Assembly (NCBI GenBank): GCA_018398765.1
Contig: JAHBMJ010000969.1
Location: 1 to 37,348, forward strand
From: Chromera velia
Lineage: Eukaryota > Sar > Chromeraceae
Length of the DNA stretch: 37,348 nt
Reading direction: 5' to 3'
A model generated the notes under the pieces. It was not told the origin of the DNA and ran no database searches. It saw only the letters and a list, made by a program, of their open reading frames with translations. How positions within the stretch are numbered: position 1 is the first letter of the stretch; each line of letters starts with the position of its first letter. Of this stretch, positions 1 through 9,351 are shown piece by piece. The position numbers and the translations under genes were made by a program.

Positions 1-370
1 GGGGGGGAGAGGGAGAGGAAGAGGGAAGAGAGAGAAAAAAAAAGAGAGAGAGAGAGACAGAGAGAGAGAGAGAGGGGGGGGGTCTCGCTTTGTCCCTTTC
101 TCTCCCCTTCTCCCTCTCTCCATCTGCTTCTCCGTCTCCCTCACCCTCTCCCCCCTCCATCTCTCCCTCTCCCTCCCTCTCCTCTCCCCCCTCTCCCCTC
201 CTCCCTCTCCCTCTCCCTCTCTCTTACTCTCTCTCTCTTACTCCCTCTCCCTCCGTCTGCTTCTCCTTCCCCCCTTCTTTCTCTCTTACTCTCTCTTTCT
301 TTTTCTCTCTCACTCTCTCCCTCACACTCTCTTTCACACTTTCACTTTCTCTCTCTCTATCTCTCTTTCA
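1..370. repeat. Purine tract followed by CT-rich pyrimidine tract
   Basis: Bases 1-80 are almost pure G and A. From about 82 to 370 the strand switches to C and T, with CTCT, CCCTCT and CTTTCT units. The two halves are complementary in composition, so a single strand could fold back on itself. The 109-residue reading frame in the CT part is only Ser/Pro/Leu low complexity and is not a gene. Bases 371-740 are unremarkable flanking DNA with no gene that I can support. Confidence 0.9.
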
Positions 371-740
371 CTTTCTCTCTAGAAAGTGGTTGGGGGAGGC
401 AAAAATGGAGAGTGTCTGAATAAAGAAGAGTAAAGGAACAACAAAGCTGTACCACCTCGACCGTACTACTCGACTACCACCTAGCTCAGGCTGCGGCTTC
501 GCATTCATTTTCCATCTTCAATTTTGAGCAAGCGACTGAAGGTTCGACCAAAAAGCCAGTGCCAAACGGAGAAACCTGACCTAAATCAAACATAAGTCGG
601 GGACTTGTGGATGCGTCTGGTCCTGCTGCCTTGTAAAAGAGCAAAAGCACTTGGAGAGAATGAATCTAACCGTCTCTCACTTCGAACTCCTTTTCTAGCT
701 ACGATTTTGAGTGGCTGCCTAGAAGCTTGACCGAGGAACC

Positions 741-745
741 GGGAC
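741..745. repeat. Target-site duplication GGGAC, left copy of element 1
   Basis: GGGAC sits immediately before the TG of the left LTR at 746. The same five bases follow the CA that ends the right LTR (6768-6772). A 5-bp duplication is usual for Ty3/gypsy integrases and shows that both ends of element 1 are original. Confidence 0.88.
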
Positions 746-1052
746 TGTAAGCTGTTTTACTGGAGTCTTAGTACTATTAGATACAGGTGGTTAAAGTTTG
801 ACAGACATCGGTTGGTTTGATCTAGCAGTTAATGTCAATCTCGAGCATTCTTAGTGATGACGTTAAGCAGACACATCAAGCATACGCTTCACTGAAATCA
901 CTTAATAAAAGCATGCCCGACTTTACAATGCGCAGCCTCGTGATACACCCATGCATGCTATGTAGCCCAGGTCCCCCGTCCGGCCCACATCTGCCTGACG
1001 CTTGTCAGCCCTTTATTATTCAGTCTTTTTAGTAGGCGGAATGCCCCTCACA
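746..1052 (-). repeat. Left LTR of element 1 (3' LTR in element orientation)
   Basis: These 307 bp align end to end with 6461-6767. I count about 22 differences (roughly 93% identity), nearly all transitions. The LTR starts TGTAAGCTG and ends CCCTCACA. The short reading frame at 832-1032 is LTR sequence and recurs at 6547-6750; it is not a host gene. A weak purine-rich tract on the minus strand (complement of 1053-1072) lies where the polypurine tract should be. Confidence 0.95.
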
Positions 1053-1272
1053 CTTGCCCGCCTTTCAAGCCAATGTCCACGCTTGGCTCTGAAGACTGAT
1101 ATATTAATCATATATCCATCGAGCGATCGGACAATCAATTCTCATGCGTTCTCATGCCTATCTATCTTCTCATCAAGCGTCTATCTAGCATGCCCTCGAG
1201 TCATCATCATACATTGTCTTTCACCCTATGCCTTTTCTCCCTCATACTGCCCATCTGTCATGTTTCTTTCCT

Positions 1273-2061
1273 TTTGAAATCAGCGATCCTTTCTTTTGTT
1301 CTCTCAAGATTCTTCGCTGGCTCCTACGAAGCATTCTTCACTCCAAACTCTTTCTATTTGACTAAATAATGCTGCTTCCCTGAAATTCTCTTGCTGTCCA
1401 AAATTCTATCTACCTTATACTCAGGGCCCTCGAACCTCGGAAGTCTAACTGCAGGTAGAGGGTCACCCGGCTCTCTTACATACTTCTTCAGATAGTTCAC
1501 ATTCACCACAGGATGAATGCAAACTCCTGCCAGAAAGATTAACTCATACGCTCCCCATGTAATTGCCCTCTCTACCTCAAAAGGACCAAACCACACAGGC
1601 TCAAGCTTCCTCTTTACTCCCTTCGGCCTTCTTTCTTGTTCGAAAAATTCTTTATGCATCAACACCCAATCTCCTGGACCTAATTCCAGTTCCCTATGAT
1701 GAGCTGCCGTCTCCCTTGCTTGCTCCAGGCACTCCTTTGCTTGTGCCATCTCTGCCCTGTGTCGTGCAGCGAAATCAGCTGCTGCCAGAGATAGCAAACT
1801 TCCCCGAACAGGCACTGCAGGCAGTCGGATTGGATCAAAGCCATGCACAAATCTAAATGGTGAGAGACCTGTCACTGGATGCACACTGTCTCTATATGTA
1901 AACTGATATGCCGGCAAAGCCTCGGCCCAGTCTTCTTGATGATCCATCACGAAACACCTCAACATCTCCCTGATCATTCTGTTGTCTCTCTCTGTCTGTC
2001 CGTCTGTCTGCAGGTGTCTGAAAGAGCTCATCTTGATTTTTGATTTCCAGAGTCTTTGCAA
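1273..2061 (-). pseudogene. Element 1 integrase C-terminal part and chromodomain (broken)
   Basis: The minus-strand frame ending at 1354 starts inside the integrase core. It contains TDGQTERDN with the third catalytic acidic residue, then the GPF/Y-like KLEPVWFGPFEVER module and the start of a chromodomain (YKVDRILDSK, then HYLVK). The chromodomain continues in the same frame past TAG stops at 1354-1356 and 1324-1326. Both fall where element 2 has Trp (YLVWWEG and ASWEP), consistent with TGG-to-TAG changes. A further TAG at 2068-2070 replaces the Trp of the integrase FWKEL motif. Chromodomains direct insertion to modified histones in chromoviruses. Confidence 0.85.
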
Positions 2062-2070
2062 TTCTCGCTA

Positions 2071-2877
2071 AAATGCAGAGATGAAGCAAGGATCGCAATC
2101 AAAGAGAAGAGAACGAAACATACCGACCAAGCACACCACTCTCTCAAATACAATCGGTACTGTCTCTTCTCCCGTGACTTCTTCCTACACCGGGATGAAA
2201 AATACATCCTTTGACAAACGATCAACAACAGAGAGAATTCTATCCACAATTCTTCCCCAGTACAACGTTCTTGGTAGACCAAACAGGAAGTTGAGAGAAA
2301 GAGATTCATACAGATACTCAGAGATAGGCAAAGGATTGAGCAGACCAGGTCTTTTCTGGGTGGAATGTTTTGCTCTCTGACAGGCATCACACCGAGCCAC
2401 ATACTTCTTGAATGATGAATACATGTTGGGCCAGTAGAACTTACTGTTCAGCTTGAGAAATGTCTTTTCTGGCCCCAGATGTCCTCCGACCACCGTATCA
2501 TGATGCTCGGAGATCATCTGCCTCTGCAGAATATCAGTCGGAATGGCCAATCTGTCTTTGAAATAAAGAAAGCCATCAACAAGAGTAAATGGTTGAATTC
2601 TTATTCTCAAGTATCGAGGCACAGGCACCTCTGGATGCTTTAATACTTCGATGAGCTCCTGAAAGAATCTTTCTTTTTTGTATCCTCCTTTCACTTCCTT
2701 CAAGAACTTTTCATTCACATCCACTCTCATCTCAATGCCTGCCAACAGTCCTTTTGCTTCCTTTTCTTCTTCCTTTCTCTTTTCAGTCTTTTCTTCCGCT
2801 CCCTGCTTTTGCTTAGTTCTCACAGGCTTTCTGCTCAATGCATTTACCACCCGATTCTTACTTCTAGGCACATATCA
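2071..2877 (-). pseudogene. Element 1 integrase zinc domain and core (broken)
   Basis: The minus strand encodes an integrase HHCC zinc-binding module (EHHDTVVGGHLG, then CDACQRAK) followed by the start of the catalytic core (LNFLFGLP, VVDRLSKD). The first core acidic position reads Asn in LNF, where element 2 has Asp in LDF. The reading frame is lost near 2185. A second frame then carries the rest of the core, including FDCDPCF in place of SDRDPRF. A TGA at 2875-2877 separates this segment from RNase H. Confidence 0.85.
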
Positions 2878-3372
2878 AGGCGTGATACCTATCTGGTCTA
2901 ACAACAAAACCCAACGACGTATGTGAGGAGACATTTGCATTCGATCGGCGGTCGACGTGACTGTCTTCAAACTTTCATGATCACTCCATACCTGGGTCGT
3001 ACACAAAACGTACGGACGCCAGATCTTGACTGCGAACACACAAGCGAGGAACTCCTTGTCTCTGATATGGTAGTTCTTCTCTGCTGGGCTCATTGTTCTC
3101 GAAGTAAATGCACACGGCCAAAGGATTCCAATATGTAGATCCTTCTGCATGAGCACAGCAGCAACAGTCGCAGTCTTTTCACATGCATCAACAAAAATTT
3201 TGAATGGACAAGTAGGATCAGGAATGTATAATTCAATCACCTGTTTGACTGCTTCTTTGACTGCCTCAAAACTTGCCTGCTGCTCTTCTTTTTACTCAAA
3301 CTTCACCGTCTTTTTTAGCAAGCGATAAAGAGGCGCAGCTTTCTTGCTGAATTCAAATACAAAACGTCTCAC
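2878..3372 (-). pseudogene. Element 1 RNase H domain (broken)
   Basis: The segment contains the Ty3/gypsy RNase H signatures IFVDACEKT, RDKEFLACVFAVK and VWSDHESLK, supplying acidic residues for the metal-binding site. It degrades the RNA strand of the RNA-DNA hybrid during reverse transcription. The upstream connection from RT is broken by TAG at 3373-3375, where element 2 has Trp in NWVRRF, and by TAA at 3292-3294, where element 2 has the Trp of FEWGKK. No intact Met start belongs to this domain; it was part of a polyprotein. Confidence 0.87.
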
Positions 3373-4395
3373 CTAAGAAGCCAAACCAAGAAAAGAATGC
3401 AACTCACTCACATTTTTGGGCACTGGCCAGTTTTCTATCTCTTCTATTTTCTTTGTCTCTGGCCTCACTCCTTTCTCTGAGATCCTCAGCCCCAAGAATA
3501 TCACCTCTCTTTGAAAAAAATGACACTTCGACAGCTTTGCAAACAGATTTGCCTCTCTGAGGAGAAAAAGAACACGAGAGACATGCCGTTTATATTCCTC
3601 TCTCGTCTTTGAATAAATTAGAATATCATCCAAAAATATAGATACATACCGATCAAGGCACTCCCTCAACACATACTGAATCAATCGCATAGCTGCCGGA
3701 GGGGCATTCGTTAATCCAAAAGAGACCACCAGCCATTCATAATTCCCATACCTCGTCGTGAAGGCTGTTTTGGGCACGTCTTTCTCTCTCATTCTCATCT
3801 GATAGTAGTACTGCCGAAGATCAACAGTCATAAAAAATTTTGCCTTATACAGCCTATCGATCAAATCTTGAGGATGAGGCAATGGATGCTTGTCCTTCAC
3901 TGTGATTCTATTTAATCCCGTATAGTCACAACACATCCTCATTGTCCCATCCTTCTTTGCCACAAACAAAACTGGTGCTGCAAAAGGAGAACAAGATGGT
4001 CAAATGAATCCTTGCTTCAAATATGTATCAACTTGCTTCCTCAATTCATCCAGCTCACCCAGAGAGAGACGATAGGGTGGGCAAGCTGGAGGCGGGTGTC
4101 TTGGTTCGAGATCTATCTTGAAGTCAAGTCCTTCGGAATCCCCCTGGAACGGCGGCAACCCTGTCAAGGAATTAGGAAAGAGAGATGCATTGTCTGCCAC
4201 AATTCTCTTCACGTCGATCGGCATGATCGATTTCTTCAGGTACTCACAAACCTCAGTCAATTCAGGCGAAGAGAGAACAGGATGATTAGAAGGAAGAGAA
4301 GAGAGAAAATCATTATTCATTGCCTCACTACCTCTAAGTCCCTTTACATTCTCCCCAGCATTCTTTCTCCCCCCGTCTTCACTGACTTCATGCAA
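3373..4395 (-). pseudogene. Element 1 reverse transcriptase (broken)
   Basis: Two minus-strand open stretches in one frame (4395-4003 and 3999-3376) make up the RT domain. They are separated by a TGA at 4000-4002 in the position of an Arg in element 2 (GFIRL), where the codon there is CGA. Visible RT motifs are CCDYTGLNRIT, TVDLRQYYYQM (motif A Asp), VVSFGLTNAPPAAM and FLDDILIYS (the catalytic Asp pair, intact here). The fold and motif order match Ty3/gypsy RT. The domain ends at a TAG at 3373-3375. Confidence 0.92.
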
Positions 4396-5656
4396 TCCCT
4401 GAACCCTGCAGGCAATCCCAGTGGACTCACCGAAAGGGATTTCTGTCTGCAGTCTGACTAGATGGCAGATAGCTCCTTTCCGGATCGCCCGCTTTGCCTA
4501 CACAGAAGAGAGAAGAGGAGGTCCCTGGAGTGCTGAATATTTGTTCCTCGTCCTCTTCCTCCAACTCTACATCTGGAATCCAATAAATCAATTTCCCTCT
4601 GAACCAAAAACGCAGACTTTGAGACGATTACTGCAGTTCAAGCTCATAGGCATGACCCCACTTTGTCCCCAAGATCAAATCATATTCATCCAGATCAGCC
4701 AACATTGCACCCACTGTCTCTTGATACCCCTGAATGTTGATCGGCACTGTGGGTGCACACTCACAGACCGACCGAGTCTTCGAAGACTTGAGGGCACCAT
4801 ACAAGTTGACGGGTCATCTCAATCTGTATACACAGAGATGGTGGGCATAAGCAAAACGACGGTCAAGGTAAATATCATCTGCACCCGAATTAACCAAAAC
4901 TCTGACAGGTACACCAACCACTCAACTTGAAAACACAAACAACCCCGGATGGACCCCTGTTTCATTTTCCTCCTCCTTTATTTCCATTGGCACATCTTCA
5001 TTCTCAGGGCTTCCTCCCATCTTGGGGTACTGACCACAAGTTTTGAATCCCTCTGCTAGATCCCTCTACTCCTATCACCTCATCCATCTCGAAACCTCTG
5101 TAGATCGTTCGAACTCCCCTACCTGCCGGCTTCCTTCCACCTCTTCCTCTCCCTCTGGGACCACCGTTTCTGCGTCCCCCTCTCCACTGTGACTAGCCCA
5201 GAGGTGGCCATGCTTGGACGGTCAGAAATGGAGTTCTAAACCCTCTGCGATCTCCCTGATATCCGCCTCTGCCCTGCCCCCATCCCCCCTGCCTGAAGTC
5301 TTCACGGAATCTCCCATAGTCCTGCGAGTCCTAAGGGTTCCCTCCGCCAGTGAGTCTTCGCATTCCAGAGAAGTTTCCGCTGAGTCCAGAGAAGGGACCT
5401 GGACACTGCCTAGTAGTATGCCCTGCAAGGCGGCATCTGAAACACCTTCCCTCTGCAATGCAGAGAGACCTCTCTGCCGGTATGAGTGGTGGTGGGAGTT
5501 GACGGACCCCACACAGGTCCATAGGGATGGGCCCTTCCTCTTGTCCCAGTAGAGAGTTACGTCGGGTACTCTCCCCACCACTCTCGAAGGCACTCGGCCT
5601 TTAGAAGTCTTGTATCCCGCCTCATGGTCCTTCTCCACCAGAGAGAAAGACCTCAA
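4396..5656 (-). pseudogene. Element 1 nucleocapsid zinc knuckle and protease region (broken)
   Basis: A minus-strand CX2CX4HX4C zinc knuckle (CFRCRLAGHTTRQC) lies near 5400-5460 and marks the nucleocapsid end of Gag. Around 4860-4920 the minus strand reads PVRVLVNSGADDIYLD. This aligns with the protease active-site region of element 2 and of retropepsins, but Asn (codon complement 4889-4891) replaces the catalytic Asp. Frames shift repeatedly between these motifs. The many overlapping plus-strand reading frames here are shadows. Confidence 0.8.
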
Positions 5657-6443
5657 GCTCGCTTGTCGTCTTCATGACGATGACCAAGTTGACCGGATGC
5701 GCCTTGTTTGTTTCAAGGCGGACATCTGCTGGCAAACCAGAGATGTAGTCTTCAACGATATCTTCTTCGATCAACCGGCCCTTCAGTTTCATGACAAGTG
5801 GCTTGAATCGCTTGTTGTAGTCGTCGACCCCAGCTCTAGTATATCGGCACTTCTTTAGGTCCTTTCTGGCCTTCTGTCTGGCCAGTGTGTCTGAATAGTG
5901 CTCGATGAGGGCAGCCTTCAACGATTCCCAGTTTTAGAATGGTCTGTTCTCGACCTCATAGAGATCAAACCATTCCTTGAGGTCCTGGAACATTCTGTTT
6001 TTTGCCACCAGTACCTTGTCCAGGTCCAACATTTTCTCAAGTTTGTAGAAGTCTTCTACGTCTTTCAACCACCTGGTCAGCTTGGCCTTCACTCCAAAGA
6101 ACAGAGCAGGGGCCTCGCACAGCTTTATGTAGTGTGACGAGGACGCAGTTATACTTTGGGCTGGCACAATGGCAGGTGACGTCACCGTTGCCTGGACAGA
6201 TTCCTGAGGGGCTTGAGAAACAAGTAATTGCAGAGTTTCTCCATGCAGGTTTTGCGTCGCCTGCATAGAGTCGATCCGCTGAGACAATCCTTCAATGGCC
6301 CTGACGATCTGTAGAATTCCCGGAGCCGGTACATCCTCTATTATACCTTCCATCGACGTATGGAGTCGACAGTTGGTAGACTGAACCAGTCTGAGTACAC
6401 TGAATTCAACAAGAGCGTTCTCCCTTAACTGAGGGTGGAACAA
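5622..6443 (-). pseudogene. Element 1 gag (capsid region, one internal stop)
   Basis: The minus strand encodes a Gag-like protein. An N-terminal region contains a short possible coiled coil (IVRAIEGLSQRIDSMQ). The retrotransposon-gag core follows, with LTRWLKDVEDFY and FQDLKEWFDLYE, matching ELRDWFDLRM of element 2. A TAA at 5934-5936 interrupts the frame. The same frame continues with KARKDLKKCR, VDDYNKRF and IVEDYISGLP, which align with KARKQVLSLR, VDDYNKEF and LVEDYIEGLP of element 2. The function would be assembly of the virus-like particle. It is inactive as read. Confidence 0.87.
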
Positions 6444-6458
6444 AGCTCTAAACTACCA
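6440..6458 (-). other. Element 1 primer binding site (degenerate)
   Basis: On the minus strand the LTR end ...TTACA is followed after two bases by TGGTAGTTTAGAGC. This resembles the initiator-Met primer binding site of many Ty3/gypsy elements (TGGTATCAGAGC in plants), with extra or altered bases in the middle. It fixes the right-hand LTR as the 5' LTR. Confidence 0.55.
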
Positions 6459-6460
6459 GA

Positions 6461-6767
6461 TGTAAGCTGTTTTACTGGAGTCTTAGTACTATCAGATACA
6501 GGTGGTTAAAGTTTGACAGACATCGGTTGGTTTGGTCTAGCAGTTAATGTCAATCTTGAGCATTCTTAGTGATGACATCAAGCAGACACATCAAGCATAT
6601 GCTTTACTGAAATCACTTAATGAAAACATGCCCGACTTTATGATGCGCAGCCTCGTGATATACCTATGTACGCTATGTGGCCCGGGTCCCCCGTCCGGCC
6701 CATATCTGCCTGACGCTTGCCAGCCCTTTATTACTCAGTCTTCTTATTAGGCGGAATGCCCCTCACA
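6461..6767 (-). repeat. Right LTR of element 1 (5' LTR in element orientation)
   Basis: These 307 bp begin TGTAAGCTG and end CCCTCACA, then GGGAC. They pair with 746-1052. About 21 of the 22 differences between the two copies are C/T or A/G changes, running in both directions. Confidence 0.95.
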
Positions 6768-6772
6768 GGGAC
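6768..6772. repeat. Target-site duplication GGGAC, right copy of element 1
   Basis: GGGAC follows the terminal CA of the right LTR and matches 741-745 exactly. Confidence 0.88.
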
Positions 6773-7743
6773 TAAGGAGCCAAAGCAGAAATCCATGAAA
6801 TTAGACAAATCCAAGTTTCGGTTTAAGCTCCGGGTGCATACCTGACTGCAATTTTATCTGTCTGGTAATGATGAAATGCCTGTCGTATGAAATTCAGTTT
6901 TTTGAATATTTCGGTGGTTTTCTTCGTTTGTGAGGAATGATCACCAGAGAACTTTATCAGTTTCAAAACTGGGTATCAGATTTATATACTTCCATACAAT
7001 GGTAATATGGTTCTATACGGCATTCTAATGAATTAACACTTAAATTCGAAATGAAATTATTAAATAAGTCGCGGAGTTTCTCAAATTCTAAATGAATGCC
7101 CAAATTCCGGTCCTCATGCTGCGAGACTCAACTCCTCTGTGCGAGAATATGACCCCGCATGACAGATTTTCGCGGATCTTGCCGAGGCGAGGATTTTCGC
7201 GGATCTTGACGAGTCCTCGACTTTTTTTCCCGTGCGCGCCGCGGCTCTATAAAAAACAAAAACCGAGGCCCAGGGCCCCGGCATTCAGGGCCGTTGCATG
7301 GAATCAGACTTTCTTATTTGACGCACTCCGTGCGAGTGGCCCGCGGAAAGCGAAATTAACTTTGTTCTCACCCCATGCACTCATGTTGCGCTAAGTGCCC
7401 TCTCAGCTCTATATTTTCGGGACATGCATGCAGCATGCAGATTGAATCCCTGAACATGTTTGAACAACTGTTGTTGAAAATTTGTGGACACATCGATATA
7501 CATCAGACTTAATCAGACTGGTTGACTGCAGAATGTAGAAATTCATTCACCGCTTTCATCACGTCTCGTAGAAACGCTTCTCTGTAAAGCCGTTTGTCGG
7601 AGTCCCATCTTTTTGACTGCTGCCGGCCAAGGTTCGTGAGACTTTTGTTGCACTAAGTTGAGGTGACCTGTTGCTTGAGAGCTTTACCCGTCTACGGAGT
7701 CTTTCGTCCGAAGTCCACTGCATCCACATCTGGCTCTGAGAAG
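6773..7743 (+). promoter_or_regulatory. Upstream region of the UIM-protein gene with TATA-like box and short tandem repeat
   Basis: There is no supportable gene in these 970 bp. An imperfect 27-bp-period tandem repeat (GATTTTCGCGGATCTTG plus flank) occupies 7165-7187 and 7192-7214. A TATAAAAAA run lies at 7248-7256 after a GC-rich stretch, about 490 bp before the chosen ATG, so it could be a TATA box only if the 5' UTR is long or intron-containing. A 100-residue frame at 7092-7394 has no recognisable features and is not called. Confidence 0.35.
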
Positions 7744-8862
7744 ATGATGCTTTCGGAAGAGGAACAGTTACGACTTGCTTTGGAAGCTTCTCTGGAGGAT
7801 GACCAGACTCTGAAAGACAACCCACTAGCAAGCTCTGAAGATTTGTGTCTGAGATCGGATCTTGTGGACGTTCCGCGAGTTCCCAACCCTGCATCGCACT
7901 CTCCTGACGGATTCATTCAGCAGATTCCCTGCTGTAATCAGTTCTTCAGACTGTATCATCAGATCATCAAAGACACACCGGCCCCTTCTTCCCTTTGTGG
8001 ATTCTTCACAGTGGCATTCTTGGAGCTGGTTCTCCACTTCCTGAAAGAGAGGAAGGAGACGGCCGCAACAGTTGCCACCTCAGAAGGTGCCACGCCGCAT
8101 GCTCCTCTCCTCGAGGCTGACCTAGATAGATTGCTTGCTATTCTCAAAGACCATAACAGCGCACTGCCCCTTGTGACGAAGTGGGCTCGCTTTGTCGCCG
8201 ACTCCCGAAGAAAGTACTTGTCCGAACACCCAGCAGAGTTTCCAAACGAGCGATCGCGTACTGAGTATCTCAAAGCTTGGGTTGCAAATTACGAGATCTC
8301 AGACATGATCAAGAGCCTCTTAATAGAAAAGGGGGCAGAATATGGGGAGTCTAGTGGGTCTGGTGGGGTCCTTTTGGACAGCGTCTTCTTCGTTCGATTC
8401 AATCAGTGGCCTCAGAGAGAGGTGGCAACGCACGAAGAACGACAGAGGCTTGAACAGGAAAAGAGGTTTGGGGGGGAGTTCAAGAGAGACACAGGAGAGT
8501 CCCTCTTTCCTCCGGGAAGTCAGGAGCTGTTTTTGGAATCCTTTGACCTTGCTGTAAAGGAGGGGAAAACAGAAGCTTCCTCTTTCTTTTCCACAGCAGA
8601 GGAATTCCTCCAAAAGATTAAAGAGAAGGGGAAGGGGGTCTCCGATGAAGGGGGCAAGACAGGGGAGGGGAATTCGTTGCGCCTGCTCGCCATGGACCTG
8701 AATGGTCATTTTGCTTTCGCACTTATGTTCAGGGACCCAGCTGCCTTGACTCCTCGCTTTCTCTTGTACAACACAACAAACACCAAGTACATTCGTACGA
8801 CAAGATCCGTAGGCTGGGCGTTCGATCTATTCTGCGAGAATGTGTGTCATGCAGCAGACTGA
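7744..8862 (+). CDS. UIM-domain protein, possible cysteine-peptidase-like fold
   Basis: This is a single-exon gene of 372 codons. I start at the ATG at 7744 (protein begins MMLSEEEQ) because the longer frame from 7663 opens only with GTG. The N-terminus is an excellent ubiquitin-interacting motif: EEE, then QLRLALEASLED, which fits the family pattern E-E-E-x-hydrophobic-x-x-A-hydrophobic-x-x-S-x-x-acidic. The remainder is not a family I recognise. Three features recall papain-like deubiquitinases: Cys85 at the start of a hydrophobic helix (SSLCGFFTVAFLEL), His322 in NGHFAFALMF, and Asn343 in LLYNTTN. This order C...GHF...N is like Josephin-type enzymes, but I see no wider similarity, so catalysis is inference. 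A basic/acidic linker (residues about 230-310) separates the Cys and His. It is convergent with the PPR-like gene. The existence of the gene is well supported by length and codon use. Confidence 0.75.
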   Translation: MMLSEEEQLRLALEASLEDDQTLKDNPLASSEDLCLRSDLVDVPRVPNPASHSPDGFIQQIPCCNQFFRLYHQIIKDTPAPSSLCGFFTVAFLELVLHFLKERKETAATVATSEGATPHAPLLEADLDRLLAILKDHNSALPLVTKWARFVADSRRKYLSEHPAEFPNERSRTEYLKAWVANYEISDMIKSLLIEKGAEYGESSGSGGVLLDSVFFVRFNQWPQREVATHEERQRLEQEKRFGGEFKRDTGESLFPPGSQELFLESFDLAVKEGKTEASSFFSTAEEFLQKIKEKGKGVSDEGGKTGEGNSLRLLAMDLNGHFAFALMFRDPAALTPRFLLYNTTNTKYIRTTRSVGWAFDLFCENVCHAAD

Positions 8863-9122
8863 GCAGAGGTAGTCTACGTGTGAAGTCACAGTGCAGTGGC
8901 TTCTTTCAGGCCTTGGCTGATCAAAAGAATCATCATCATCATACGCCTTTGTTTTTTATGTTGTTTCTTTAAGTATACGAAATGTTACGTAGCCCTATTA
9001 AAATCCATAGCTCAATTTTATCTCTTACAAGGTTTATCCTATATATCTCGCAATTATAACTAGTAATTAACCACGGGGATCCGAGTCGGAGAGTCCTCAG
9101 AAAATAAATTCTTAGGCTACAT
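8863..9122. other. Intergenic AT-rich DNA
   Basis: I see no gene here. A short ATC repeat (AATCATCATCATCAT near 8929-8942) and AT-rich sequence follow the UIM gene stop and probably include its 3' UTR. No clear terminator or polyadenylation motif can be assigned for this lineage. Confidence 0.5.
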
Positions 9123-9351
9123 CTAGGCGCCGGCTAGAAAAAAAAAAAAAAAGATCTCCCTAGATCGTCTATTTTTTTTTTTTTCTTTTTCAGTCAAACA
9201 ACTGTTGTTCAACTGTTGTACAAGTGTTGTTTGTGTATTGTACAACTGTTGTTAAGTGTTGTTCAGGGTTAAAAAGTAAAAAAGAAAAAAAAAAAAAAAA
9301 GATCTCCCGAGATCGTCTACTTTTTTTTTTTTTCCTCTAGCCGGGGCCTAG
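9123..9351. mobile_element. MITE-like foldback element with 16-bp inverted ends
   Basis: The left end CTAGGCGCCGGCTAGA (9123-9138) is the reverse complement of the right end (9336-9351) with one mismatch. The flanks GGCTACAT (9115-9122) and GGCTACCT (9352-9359) agree at 7 of 8 bases, which fits an 8-bp target duplication like that of hAT-type transposons. Inside are two direct copies of A-tract, GATCTCCC, T or G, AGATCGTCTA, T-tract. Each copy can form its own A:T-stemmed hairpin. Between them is an array of CAACTGTTGT-type units. There is no coding capacity. The element is non-autonomous and no cognate transposase is in the window. Confidence 0.7.

Larger units (their letters stand above)
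746..6767 (-). mobile_element. Element 1: complete but degenerate Ty3/gypsy chromovirus
   Basis: This 6.0-kb LTR retrotransposon lies on the minus strand. It has two 307-bp LTRs beginning TG and ending CA, flanked by the GGGAC target duplication. Gag, a zinc knuckle, protease, reverse transcriptase, RNase H, integrase and a C-terminal chromodomain can all be read in order on the minus strand, which is the Ty3/gypsy order (integrase last) and the chromovirus hallmark. The coding region is broken by frameshifts and at least eight stops, so it cannot be autonomous. It belongs to the same broad clade as element 2 but to a different family, because the LTRs differ in length (307 versus about 595 bp) and sequence. 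Confidence 0.95.

Noticed and set aside
90-419. 109-residue reading frame in the CT tract
   Set aside because: Pure Ser/Pro/Leu low complexity produced by the repeat; no gene features.
832-1032. Short frame repeated at 6547-6750, which could look like a duplicated small gene
   Set aside because: It lies wholly within the two LTRs of element 1 and is duplicated because the LTR is.
7092-7394. 100-residue frame upstream of the UIM gene
   Set aside because: It crosses the short tandem repeat and the TATA-like run and has no recognisable features.
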